Of a stretch of DNA of 25,975 nt, positions 7,895 through 15,894 are shown one piece after another (positions within the stretch are counted from its first letter, which is position 1; every line of letters starts with the position of its first letter). Made by a program: the position numbers and the translations under genes. The stretch is taken from contig DYRX01000022.1 in NCBI GenBank assembly GCA_020718525.1, forward strand, positions 1 through 25,975, written 5' to 3'. The notes under the pieces are model-generated. The model was not told the origin of the DNA. It made no database searches and saw only the letters and a program-made list of their open reading frames with translations. The DNA comes from Victivallis vadensis (GTDB lineage: Bacteria > Verrucomicrobiota > Lentisphaeria > Victivallales > GWF2-50-93).

Positions 7895-8656
7895 TCACTT
7901 CTCATAGGAGAATACGACCTGTATGCCTTCCCATGGATACTTGAAGGTGGAGCGGTCCACAATCTTGAAGCCTTTGTCTGTGAAGACTTTAATGAGCTCC
8001 TCCGGATCGTCCCAAGCGAGGCTTTCGTAGGCTCCGAACTGGTTTGCGATTTCGATTATGAAATAGGCCTTCTTTTTGAAGACCCTCATTATTTCAGCGA
8101 TGACACGGTCTTTGTCGAAGACATGGTCGAAGGAATTTGTGAAAGCAAGATCAACGGTTCCGTCTGCGAACTGAAGCTTATGAAAATCGCCTGCTACGAC
8201 GTATTTGTTCTCTTTGCCGGGATTGAGGTCAATGCCGAGCGCGAAACAGCCAGCATCAATGAAGGAGCGCACCTCGGTGCCGAGTCTAGCCGCCAGACAA
8301 AGGGCAGTTTTGCCCCTTAGATCAAGCTTGGGTTCGAGCATTTTCAGCCTTTTAAGAAGCTCTTCGTGGAAAAGCTTCTGATATTCTTTGAGGTACTCCT
8401 CGCCCTTCTTGTCTATTTTGCTCTTCTGATGCTCGAGATACTCGTCGTAGTTCGAATACTCCCTGGACTTGATTCCCTTTCTGGATTTGTCCTCCTTCCA
8501 GGTCGTTCCATCAGCCGCGCCAGAAATCTTCTTTGCCAGCTTCTGCCATGCCTTGGGGTTGATCACCGTGCCGGGATTCTTTACAACCTGCCTTATTGAC
8601 GCGGAGATAAGATTCTTCTTTTTTTTCGACGCAATCTCCTTGGCGCTGTGAGCCAT
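7895..8656 (-). CDS. Class I SAM-dependent methyltransferase (divergent)
   Basis: 253 residues from the ATG at 8656, which has a good TAGGAG eight bases upstream; an upstream in-frame extension to 8734 overlaps the previous gene and lacks a site. The first ~110 residues are lysine-rich and helical (KKKKNLISASIRQVV..., KEYQKLFHEELLKRLK). A Rossmann-type methyltransferase core follows: motif I region TALCLAARLGTEVRSF (117-132) in place of a standard GxGxG, GIDLNPG (141-147), and DLAFTNSFDHVFD (169-181) as motif IV. The shape resembles Methyltransf_11 proteins found in O-antigen and glycan clusters. The substrate is unknown and is probably a sugar or lipid-linked glycan, judging by the neighbours. 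The degenerate glycine loop makes activity less certain. Confidence 0.75.
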   Translation of the reverse strand: MAHSAKEIASKKKKNLISASIRQVVKNPGTVINPKAWQKLAKKISGAADGTTWKEDKSRKGIKSREYSNYDEYLEHQKSKIDKKGEEYLKEYQKLFHEELLKRLKMLEPKLDLRGKTALCLAARLGTEVRSFIDAGCFALGIDLNPGKENKYVVAGDFHKLQFADGTVDLAFTNSFDHVFDKDRVIAEIMRVFKKKAYFIIEIANQFGAYESLAWDDPEELIKVFTDKGFKIVDRSTFKYPWEGIQVVFSYEK

Positions 8657-8712
8657 ATCAGCTTCTCCTAAATTGAATTGACGCTTTTGACATATCCCCA
8701 AAAAAGAAAGTC

Positions 8713-9381
8713 TCAGGAAATGGGATTCCTGCAAACTGCAAGCATCTTGTGGCGAAGCAAATCGCTTTTAAGGTGCTTGTAAAGGAATCCGTCCTTGTAG
8801 CCAAGCAATATGACATCTTTGTAATATTTATCAAGAAGCTTCCTCATTTTTTTGAATGAATAGGGTGAAACGTGCGTTGGGTCGTCCTTTATTCTGCCCC
8901 ATTTGCCCTTAGTTACCGCAATATGAAGATCGTAAAAGCGCTTTATCGGGTAGTTGGGCGTGGTCAGCATAAAAGCACCGTCGCTCTTGAGAACTCTTTT
9001 GATCTCTGAAAAATAGAAATCTGCCTTGTCGTATGGGATGTGCTCTACGACTTCGACCATGCTGACGAAGTCGAAAAAGTTGTTTTTAAATGGGAGCGGC
9101 TTCTCGAGTTCGAGGAAGGATGCATTCTTCCAGCCGCGTTTTCGGGCGCGCTCGACACGGATTTGCGAGACTTCAACGCCGTATATGTTCTCGGGCAAAT
9201 AATTTCTGCTGAAATATTCGAAGTATCTTCCGTCGCCAAAGCCGTAGTCCAAGATGGTCTGCTCCTTTTCATTCCCTTTTCTGGGGGCAAGAAAATACTC
9301 CTCAAATGCGGCAGTCCAGCTGTCTGGAATCTCGCCAGACATGGCTTTCTCCTTCGCATACTGTTCGAAATCCATTGTCAT
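8713..9381 (-). CDS. Class I SAM-dependent methyltransferase (Methyltransf_11 type)
   Basis: 222 residues. SAM-binding motif I is ILDYGFGDGRYFEYF (43-57), the acidic residue after strand 2 is in YGVEVS (67-72), and the motif IV/post region is FDFVSMVEVVEHIPYDKA (103-120), followed by RVLKSDGAFMLTTPNYP (129-145). The set is complete and typical of small-molecule, sugar or quinone-type methyltransferases. The start at 9381 has GAGG eleven bases upstream; a second ATG two codons in is also possible. It is 86 bases after the last propeller gene and 56 before the next methyltransferase, in the same direction. Together the two methyltransferases suggest a methylated glycan, which is an inference from context. 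Confidence 0.85.
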   Translation of the reverse strand: MTMDFEQYAKEKAMSGEIPDSWTAAFEEYFLAPRKGNEKEQTILDYGFGDGRYFEYFSRNYLPENIYGVEVSQIRVERARKRGWKNASFLELEKPLPFKNNFFDFVSMVEVVEHIPYDKADFYFSEIKRVLKSDGAFMLTTPNYPIKRFYDLHIAVTKGKWGRIKDDPTHVSPYSFKKMRKLLDKYYKDVILLGYKDGFLYKHLKSDLLRHKMLAVCRNPIS

Positions 9382-9467
9382 AATTGGGTAATCCTCGAAG
9401 TTGGTGATGTAAAAGTGGCTTATTTAATTGTCGCGTCCGCAGATTGTCCGTCGTTCATTCAAACCCA

Positions 9468-10505
9468 TCAGTTTTGTGGAAGGATGAGGTTCCAGTCCAC
9501 GCCCAAATCATATACTGTCCCGAAGGTCGTAATGGTGAAGCCGTTCATCAGATAGACCAGAGTCTTGTGGCTCGTGGAGAGATCCCATAGCAGGTCTCCC
9601 TTGCCGTCCTTGTTGAAATCGGAGACATCTTTGATTGTCCATGCCGGATTTTTCGACGAGTCGTAGATTTGCCCGGCCGCGCTGGGCGTGATGCCATCCA
9701 TGAGATAAGCCATTCCGATTCCATTGGCGTTCCGCCATAAAAGGTCGCTTTTGGCGTCTCCGTTGATGTCTCCTATCTTGTCCACATTCCAAGTCGAGCC
9801 GGAGCTTTTCGAGTAGCTGTAGCCGTGCGAGGCGACAGTTGTGCCATTCATCAGGAATGTGTATCCGTAGACTCCACTTTTGCTTTGCCACAAGATGTCG
9901 GTCATCCCGTCGCCGTTGAAATCGCCGAATCCGATGATTTCCCAAGTGCCGCTCGATGAATAAATTGCTCCAGAACTGGTTTTGGTGTAGCCGTTCATGA
10001 GCCAGACTTCGCCCAAGCCGCTGGCGTATTGCCAGAGGAAATCCGCCTTGCCGTCACCGTCGAAATCCGCAGTTTTCACGAGGATGGTGTCCGATGATTT
10101 TTCGTACGACTTTCCTTGGCCGATGATTGTCGTTCCGCAGAGGAGATAGGTGTGGCCGGCTGTTTGCTCGGAGTTTTCTATGAGAATGTCCGTCTTGCCG
10201 TCGCCGTTGAAGTCGGCGGCAGTCTTGAATTTCCAGTCGCCGCCCTGATAGACCGACTTCGTGGATTTGACGGAGAGACCGTTCATGAGGTAGATCATGA
10301 TTTGGTTTGTTGTGCTGTGAGTCCAGAGCATGTCGGTTTTGCCGTCACCGTCGAAATCGCCGTATGATTTGACGCTCCATTTGTTGTCGGACATCGAATA
10401 GACGTCGCCCGAGCTCGAAATGGTCTTGCCGTTCATGAGGAAGCCTCTGCCGATGTATGAACTCTGACCAAGTATGTCGTTTCTGCCGTCGCCGTTGAAG
10501 TCCCT
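9468..10505 (-). repeat. Seven FG-GAP/VCBS repeats, C-terminal module of the third propeller paralog
   Basis: Seven calcium-loop motifs are visible in order: RDFNGDGRND, GDFDGDGKTD, ADFNGDGKTD, ADFDGDGKAD, GDFNGDGMTD, GDINGDAKSD, SDFNKDGKGD. They are spaced ~48-52 residues apart and end six residues after the last strand (DWNLILPQN). Confidence 0.85.
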
Positions 10506-12617
10506 TCCGGGCAATTTCGAGTATTTTGCGAGGTAATGGGCGACTTTGCCGCCGGCAAGCTCGAATTCTCCGCCGACGTAAAGCGTGTTGGTATAATATT
10601 CCAGCACGAGGCAGTAGGCTTCATCGTCGAGCCCTGAACCGAGCGGACTCCAAGCTGTTCCGTCCCACTTGGCTATATTGCTGGCAGCTTTTCCGCCGGC
10701 GCTGTCGAAATCTCCCGTGGCATAAAGAACATTCGTGCTTCTGTTGAAGACAAGATCGCTGACTTCACCCTCGGAACCGAACCCGGAACCGAGTGCGCTC
10801 CAGCTTGTTCCGTTCCACTTTGCGACGGCATTTGCCGGGACTCCTCCGGCATTCGTGAAAAAACCGCCTGCGTATAGATTTCCGGACGAGTCCATTGCGA
10901 GTGCACTTACTATATTGTTTGTTCCGGAACCGAGAGCCGACCAGCTCGAACCGTCCCATTTGGCTATATTGTCGGCGGGAACTCCGCCAGCGCCTGTGAA
11001 AAAGCCGCCTGCATATAGATTCCCTGACGAGTCGCATAAGAGGGAGTAGACCCAGCCTTCAATTCCGGAACCCAAGGCGCTCCAGGCAGTTCCGTTCCAT
11101 TTTGCTATGTAGTTGACGGCGACGCCTCCCGCAGATGTGAATGTGCCCCCGGCATACAAATTTCCCGAAGAATCGCATGCAAGGGCTCTGACACCGTTTT
11201 TGTCCATTCCCGAACCAAGTGGACTCCAAAGCGAGCCATTCCACTTGGCGACATAATTCGCGGAGACTCCGCCTGCCGTAGTAAATTCGCCTCCGGCATA
11301 TACGTTGTTGGAGGAGTCGTATGCGATGGCGTGGACATAGGAATTCATTCCTTCGCCGAGAGACATCCACTCGGATCCTGTCCATTTGGCTATGAAATTC
11401 AAGGCTGTTCCGTTCAATGTGCTTGCGAACCTGCCTCCGAAGTAGAGAAAGCCGTTCGAGTCGCTGGCGGCGCTCAATATCCAGTTGCTAAGCCCTCTCC
11501 CGAGAGAAGTCCAGGAACTGCCGTCCCATTTTGCGATGTTATTCATCAAAGAGCCTCCAGCTTCGAGAAAATAACCTCCCGCGTAAATGTTTGCTTCTGA
11601 ATTCATGCACAAGGAATAGACCGTGCCGTCGCAACCCTCTGATATCGCGCTCCAGCTTGTGTCGTCCCAGCGTGCCAGATGTCTCGCGGCTGTTCCCCCT
11701 GCGTTGGTGAAACCGCCTCCTGCGACAAGCGTGCCGACTCCTCTGAAATCGTATGTCAGAGTCTGGACGGCGGCATCCATGCCGGTGCCCAAAGCGTCCC
11801 AGCAAGTGCCGTTCCAAAACGCCACGTAGTTTGCGGAGATCGCTCCTACAGCGGTGAAATTCCCGCCCGCATAGACGTTTCCGAACTGGTCCAAGACAAT
11901 TGAGTTGACTGTGTTGTCCATGCCGAGGCCGAGCTCGCTCCAGCTTGCAGTGTCATGTGTCCATTTGGCGACACGGTTGACTCCTTTACCTCCCGCCGTG
12001 GTGAAACTGCCTGCAACATAGACTTCTCCGGTTTCGGGATTGCATGCGATACTGCGGACGGTGTTGTTTGTTCCCGTCGCCAGAGGCCACCATTGGGTTC
12101 CATCCCAGTATGCGATTCGACTTGCGAGTATGCCGCCCGCCGTGGTAAATTCGCCGCCTGCATAGAGCCTGCCGGAGAGCGAATCGTATGCAAGAGCCCT
12201 CACTGTCCAGTTCATTCCGGAACCCATCGCACTCCATTCCTGACCGTCCCATTTTGCGACGCGGTTGACGGTGACCCCGCCAGCGGTAGTGAATTCGCCG
12301 CCCGCGTAGATGTTGCCGGTCTTGTCCGCAGTGAGTGCCCATACAGTGTTGTTCATCCCGTCTCCGAGGGCGATCCAATTCTCGCCGTCCCACTTCGCTA
12401 TTCGGCTGGGGTTGATTTTTCCCGCTATATTGAAAGTTCCTCCAGCATAGACATCCTTGCCGTAACTGCACAGTGCATAGACGCTGTTGTTGACACCCGT
12501 ATAGCTGTTGAGCCCCGTCCATACCGAGTTTGAGTCCCCGGATTGTAGAGTTCCGGCCGCGATAACGAGCTGAACTGCAAGCAGTGTTCTGAAAAGAGAA
12601 AGATATTTTTTTTTCAT
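9468..12617 (-). CDS. Exported propeller protein: 14 'YAGGxF' blades plus seven FG-GAP/VCBS repeats
   Basis: About 1049 residues. The ATG at 12617 is chosen because GAGGG lies ten bases upstream and it opens a signal peptide (MKKKYLSLFRTLLAVQLVIAAG). Residues ~55-704 hold 14 repeats of ~47 residues, pattern LYAGGxFTTAGGxxxNxxAKWDGxxWSALGSG. This recalls Rax2/kelch-like beta-propeller blades, and 14 would fit two seven-bladed propellers. From ~705 to the C-terminus there are exactly seven FG-GAP/VCBS repeats with Ca2+-loop motifs (D-F-N-G-D-G-x-x-D) and 'YLMNG' strands, as in an integrin-like seven-bladed propeller. No sorting signal, LPXTG or PEP-CTERM follows. Blades 9-11 are unusually alike, suggesting recent amplification. 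It is the last of four tandem paralogs. Likely secreted or surface-bound; ligand unknown. Confidence 0.88.
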   Translation of the reverse strand: MKKKYLSLFRTLLAVQLVIAAGTLQSGDSNSVWTGLNSYTGVNNSVYALCSYGKDVYAGGTFNIAGKINPSRIAKWDGENWIALGDGMNNTVWALTADKTGNIYAGGEFTTAGGVTVNRVAKWDGQEWSAMGSGMNWTVRALAYDSLSGRLYAGGEFTTAGGILASRIAYWDGTQWWPLATGTNNTVRSIACNPETGEVYVAGSFTTAGGKGVNRVAKWTHDTASWSELGLGMDNTVNSIVLDQFGNVYAGGNFTAVGAISANYVAFWNGTCWDALGTGMDAAVQTLTYDFRGVGTLVAGGGFTNAGGTAARHLARWDDTSWSAISEGCDGTVYSLCMNSEANIYAGGYFLEAGGSLMNNIAKWDGSSWTSLGRGLSNWILSAASDSNGFLYFGGRFASTLNGTALNFIAKWTGSEWMSLGEGMNSYVHAIAYDSSNNVYAGGEFTTAGGVSANYVAKWNGSLWSPLGSGMDKNGVRALACDSSGNLYAGGTFTSAGGVAVNYIAKWNGTAWSALGSGIEGWVYSLLCDSSGNLYAGGFFTGAGGVPADNIAKWDGSSWSALGSGTNNIVSALAMDSSGNLYAGGFFTNAGGVPANAVAKWNGTSWSALGSGFGSEGEVSDLVFNRSTNVLYATGDFDSAGGKAASNIAKWDGTAWSPLGSGLDDEAYCLVLEYYTNTLYVGGEFELAGGKVAHYLAKYSKLPGRDFNGDGRNDILGQSSYIGRGFLMNGKTISSSGDVYSMSDNKWSVKSYGDFDGDGKTDMLWTHSTTNQIMIYLMNGLSVKSTKSVYQGGDWKFKTAADFNGDGKTDILIENSEQTAGHTYLLCGTTIIGQGKSYEKSSDTILVKTADFDGDGKADFLWQYASGLGEVWLMNGYTKTSSGAIYSSSGTWEIIGFGDFNGDGMTDILWQSKSGVYGYTFLMNGTTVASHGYSYSKSSGSTWNVDKIGDINGDAKSDLLWRNANGIGMAYLMDGITPSAAGQIYDSSKNPAWTIKDVSDFNKDGKGDLLWDLSTSHKTLVYLMNGFTITTFGTVYDLGVDWNLILPQN
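10506..12455 (-). repeat. 14 tandem ~141-bp blade-encoding repeats
   Basis: Protein-level repeats of 47-50 residues (141-150 bp) in the 9468-12617 gene. Copies 1-13 are full and the 14th is truncated at AKY just before the FG-GAP module. The truncated last copy is expected if its missing strand is supplied from the N-terminus (propeller 'velcro'). Confidence 0.8.
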
Positions 12618-12651
12618 CTGATATTTTCCCTCGTTGTTGATCTTTTTCGGT

Positions 12652-13695
12652 TCACGGATTGAATGGCGATTTTGTTCCCGCGCCAAAGACAGTGCCGTAG
12701 GTAGAGACAGTCAGACCATTCATAATCCAGTCCATAGTCTTGTTTGTCGCGTTGTTAATCCAAAGAATGTCGTCTTTTCCATCGCCATTGAAATCGAGAA
12801 GATCAACGACAGACCATGATGCGCCTGCATTGTAGATGCTCCCGGTCGAAGAGGCGGTGACACCGTTCATGATATATCCGGTACCGAATCCCGTGGCGAA
12901 GTTCTGGAAAAGAAGATCATCCCTGCCATCGCCGTTGAGATCTCCCACTTCGATAACGCTCCAGTTCGAGTCTGACGTGCTGTACGTGTAGCCGGAAGAT
13001 GAGATTGCAAGCCCGTTCATGAGATATATGTATCCGGACTTGACGCCTCCTGAGTTGTGAACCCAGAGAATATCGCATCTGCCATCGCCATTGAAATCGC
13101 CGTAGTTGTCAATGCTCCAGTTCGAGTCGGTGATCTGATAGACCCGTCCATGGCTGGATATTGTCCCGCCATCCATCAGATACATGTAGCCTGTGCCGTC
13201 GCTGTTCTGCCAGAGTATGTCTGCCATTCCATCCCCATTGAAGTCACGCGTCGCATATACGCTCCACGCAGGATTTCTCGTATATACATAGGAGCTTGAA
13301 GAAACAGAAGTTCCGTCCATCAAATCAATGTAGCCTGTGCTTGTTGCGGTGTTCTCCCGCAAGATGTCCGCCTTGCCATCTCCATTGAAATCGGCAATGC
13401 CGACTATGCCCCAGCCGCTGTTAGCCGGATATATGGTCTTAGAGGAAAGCGTTGTAAAACCGTTCATGAGATAAATGACGATCTGCATGGTCGCCGAATC
13501 TTCCCAAAGGAGGTCTGCGCAGCCATCTCCATTGAAATCGGCTATTTTAAATACGCTCCACCAGGTGCCGCTGGACTTCGTATAGACGATATTGCTTGAT
13601 GAGGGAGTCGAGCCGTTCATGAGATAAAGCCACCCTCTGTTTGTTGCCGAATCCTCGGCGATCACGTCGGATTTCAAGTCGGCATTGAAGTCATG
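12652..13695 (-). repeat. Seven FG-GAP/VCBS repeats, C-terminal module of the second propeller paralog
   Basis: Calcium-loop motifs in order: HDFNADLKSD, ADFNGDGCAD, ADFNGDGKAD, RDFNGDGMAD, GDFNGDGRCD, GDLNGDGRDD, LDFNGDGKDD. The module is 347 residues long. Confidence 0.85.
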
Positions 13696-14796
13696 CGATG
13701 CTCTCTGGACATATTTTGCAATATAGAGGGATGAGGCGGCGCCCGCCTCGGAGAATTGGCCTCCCGCGTAGAGATTGCCGTATGAGTCTTCAATTATGGC
13801 TTGAACGACTTGATTCGTTCCCGAGCCCAATGGAGCCCAAGTCGAACCGTTCCAGCGCGCGATGTAGTTTGCGCTCGAGCCTCCTGCTGTTGTGAACCAG
13901 CCTCCTGCAAAAAGATCGCCATTTGATCCGCAATAAAGGGAATCCGCTTGAGCGCCGAGTCCTGTCCCGAGCGCATTCCAGGCAATGCCATCCCACTTGG
14001 CTATATAACTCAAAGTGGTCGGACCAGATGCTGTTATATGGCCGCCGGCATAGAGGTTGTCCGAAGAGTCAACGGCCAAAGTATTCACTTCGAAACCGGT
14101 CAATGTCGCGAGGTTAAGCCATTTCGCTCCATCCCACAAGGCGACGTAATTGGCTGAACTTCCGCCTGCTTCAGTGAAGACACCCCCTGCATACAAGTTT
14201 CCCGCCGAGTCGCAGGCAAGCGCATAAACGGCCCCATTTGTGCCGGAGTTCAGCGCCGACCAGCTCGAGCCGTTCCATTTTGCGACGCAACTTGCCGGAG
14301 TGCCGCTTACAAAAGAGAAATTTCCTCCGATATACAAATTTCCTGAAGGATCGCATGCGACGGCATATACGGTGCCATCAGTGCCGGAAGCGAGTGCCGA
14401 CCAACTTGAGCCATCCCATTTTGCAACATAATTCGCCTCGACGCCACCAGCCGTCACAAACCATCCGCCAGCATATAGGTTTCCCGAAGAGTCGCAGGCG
14501 AGCGACTCGACAAAACTGTCCATTCCAGTGCCGAGCTGAGTCCAGGAAGAACCGTCATATTTAGCCACGCGTTTCGCCGCGACTCCGCCAAGCGTGGTAA
14601 ATGCGCCTCCAACATATACATCAGATCCGTAGGCGGCAAAAGCCATGACCTGGTGGTTTGCGCCCGAGACTGCGGTCCAATAGGCGTCACGTGCAAGAGA
14701 TGGGAAAGAAAAAGAGGCGAGCATGACTGCCGTAAAACTCGCAGAAAAAAGGAATTTAACAATTCGGAGCTCGATTTTTCTGAATTCTCTTTTCAT
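12652..14796 (-). CDS. Exported propeller protein: seven 'YAGGxF' blades plus seven FG-GAP/VCBS repeats
   Basis: 714 residues. The ATG at 14796 has AAGGAG four bases upstream and a clear signal peptide (IVKFLFSASFTAVMLASFSFPSLA, cut likely after residue 35). Residues ~59-367 hold seven YAGGxF blades, so this paralog has one propeller where its neighbours have two. Residues ~368-714 hold seven FG-GAP/VCBS repeats with intact D-x-N-x-D-G-x-x-D loops, the first one degenerate (DFNADLKSD). The module aligns blade by blade with that of the upstream neighbour (14857-18015), including the same extra residues in blade 5 and the same ending (TNKTMDWIM...YGTVFG). These two are therefore the closest pair. 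The gap to the next gene is 34 bases. Probably extracellular; function unknown. Confidence 0.88.
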   Translation of the reverse strand: MKREFRKIELRIVKFLFSASFTAVMLASFSFPSLARDAYWTAVSGANHQVMAFAAYGSDVYVGGAFTTLGGVAAKRVAKYDGSSWTQLGTGMDSFVESLACDSSGNLYAGGWFVTAGGVEANYVAKWDGSSWSALASGTDGTVYAVACDPSGNLYIGGNFSFVSGTPASCVAKWNGSSWSALNSGTNGAVYALACDSAGNLYAGGVFTEAGGSSANYVALWDGAKWLNLATLTGFEVNTLAVDSSDNLYAGGHITASGPTTLSYIAKWDGIAWNALGTGLGAQADSLYCGSNGDLFAGGWFTTAGGSSANYIARWNGSTWAPLGSGTNQVVQAIIEDSYGNLYAGGQFSEAGAASSLYIAKYVQRASHDFNADLKSDVIAEDSATNRGWLYLMNGSTPSSSNIVYTKSSGTWWSVFKIADFNGDGCADLLWEDSATMQIVIYLMNGFTTLSSKTIYPANSGWGIVGIADFNGDGKADILRENTATSTGYIDLMDGTSVSSSSYVYTRNPAWSVYATRDFNGDGMADILWQNSDGTGYMYLMDGGTISSHGRVYQITDSNWSIDNYGDFNGDGRCDILWVHNSGGVKSGYIYLMNGLAISSSGYTYSTSDSNWSVIEVGDLNGDGRDDLLFQNFATGFGTGYIMNGVTASSTGSIYNAGASWSVVDLLDFNGDGKDDILWINNATNKTMDWIMNGLTVSTYGTVFGAGTKSPFNP
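13696..14622 (-). repeat. Seven tandem blade-encoding repeats
   Basis: Seven copies starting at YVGGAFTTLGG, YAGGWFVTAGG, YIGGNFSFVSG, YAGGVFTEAGG, YAGGHITASGP, FAGGWFTTAGG and YAGGQFSEAGA. The final copy stops at IAKY before the FG-GAP module, as in the other paralogs. Confidence 0.8.
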
Positions 14797-14856
14797 GGTT
14801 CTCCTTGCAGTTTTAAGCTAATTGTGTAAATCTGAAAAATCCGAAGCGTCAAACGC

Positions 14857-15894
14857 TCAATAATATGGGGCTTTGCTTCCCGTGCCGAATACAGTGCCAT
14901 AGCTGGAACGGGTCAGACCGTCCATTATCCAGTCCATTGTCTTGTTGGTCGCCGTATTCGTCCATAGCAGATCGGCCTTGCCATCGCCATTGTAGTCGGA
15001 TTGTCCGACGATCGTCCAGCTCCCTGATGCGGTATATATTGTGCCAGTCGAAGATGGGGAGGTGCCGTTCATAAGATAGCCGACACCGACTCCACTAGAT
15101 GAGTTCTGAAAAATCAGATCTGATTTTCCATCGCCGTTGATGTCGCCTGTCTGACTCACGCCCCAATTTATATCGGAGCTTGTATATGCGTATCCTGAAG
15201 AAGACACAGAGAGCCCGTTCATCAGATATATGTAGCCGGCGCAGTATCCCATTGATCCGTATCTCCACAGGATGTCGCATTTTCCGTCGCCGTTGAAGTC
15301 TCCATATTTGTCTATGCTCCAGTTGTTGTCGGATATCTGATAGACTTTTCCATGGCTCAATATTGTGCCACCATCCATCAGATACATGTAGCCTGTCCTG
15401 CTGGTATTCTGCCAGAGTATGTCAGCCTTGCCATCGCCGTTGAAGTCCGCAAGAGTTTTGATCGCCCAGACCGCTGATGCGGTATATACATAACTGCTTG
15501 AACTGACGGAAGAACCATTCATAATGTCTATGTATCCGGCATGGGTCGTGTCGTGTTGCCGCAGGATGTCGGCTCTGCCGTCTCCATTGAAGTCCGCAAC
15601 AGCCTGAACTGCCCATCCTGAATTTGCTGGATAGATTGTATTTGCAGCCATTGTCGTGTAGCCGTTCATGAGATATAGAAGCACTTGATTGCTTGAGAAA
15701 TTCTTCCACATCAGATCGTTGCAGTTGTCTGCATTGAAATCGGCGATCCTGGTGATGCTCCAATCGTTGTTGGATCTGGAATAGACGATATTGCTGGAAT
15801 ATGGAGCCGCCCCGTTCATAAGAAAAAACCAGCCTCTGTCTGTTGAGGAATCTTCGGCAATGACATCCGATTTGAAGTCGCCGTTGAAATCTCT
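14857..15894 (-). repeat. Seven FG-GAP/VCBS repeats, C-terminal module of the first propeller paralog
   Basis: Calcium-loop motifs in order: RDFNGDFKSD, ADFNADNCND, ADFNGDGRAD, ADFNGDGKAD, GDFNGDGKCD, GDINGDGKSD, SDYNGDGKAD. The module is 345 residues and runs to the C-terminus (SYGTVFGTGSKAPYY). Confidence 0.85.

Noticed and set aside
14839..14857. Intrinsic terminator between the first two propeller genes (AGCGT-CAA-ACGCT then a short T-run on the minus strand).
   Set aside because: The stem is only 5 bp, overlaps the stop codon and is followed by only five T residues after an interruption; the gap of 60 bases between paralogs fits read-through.
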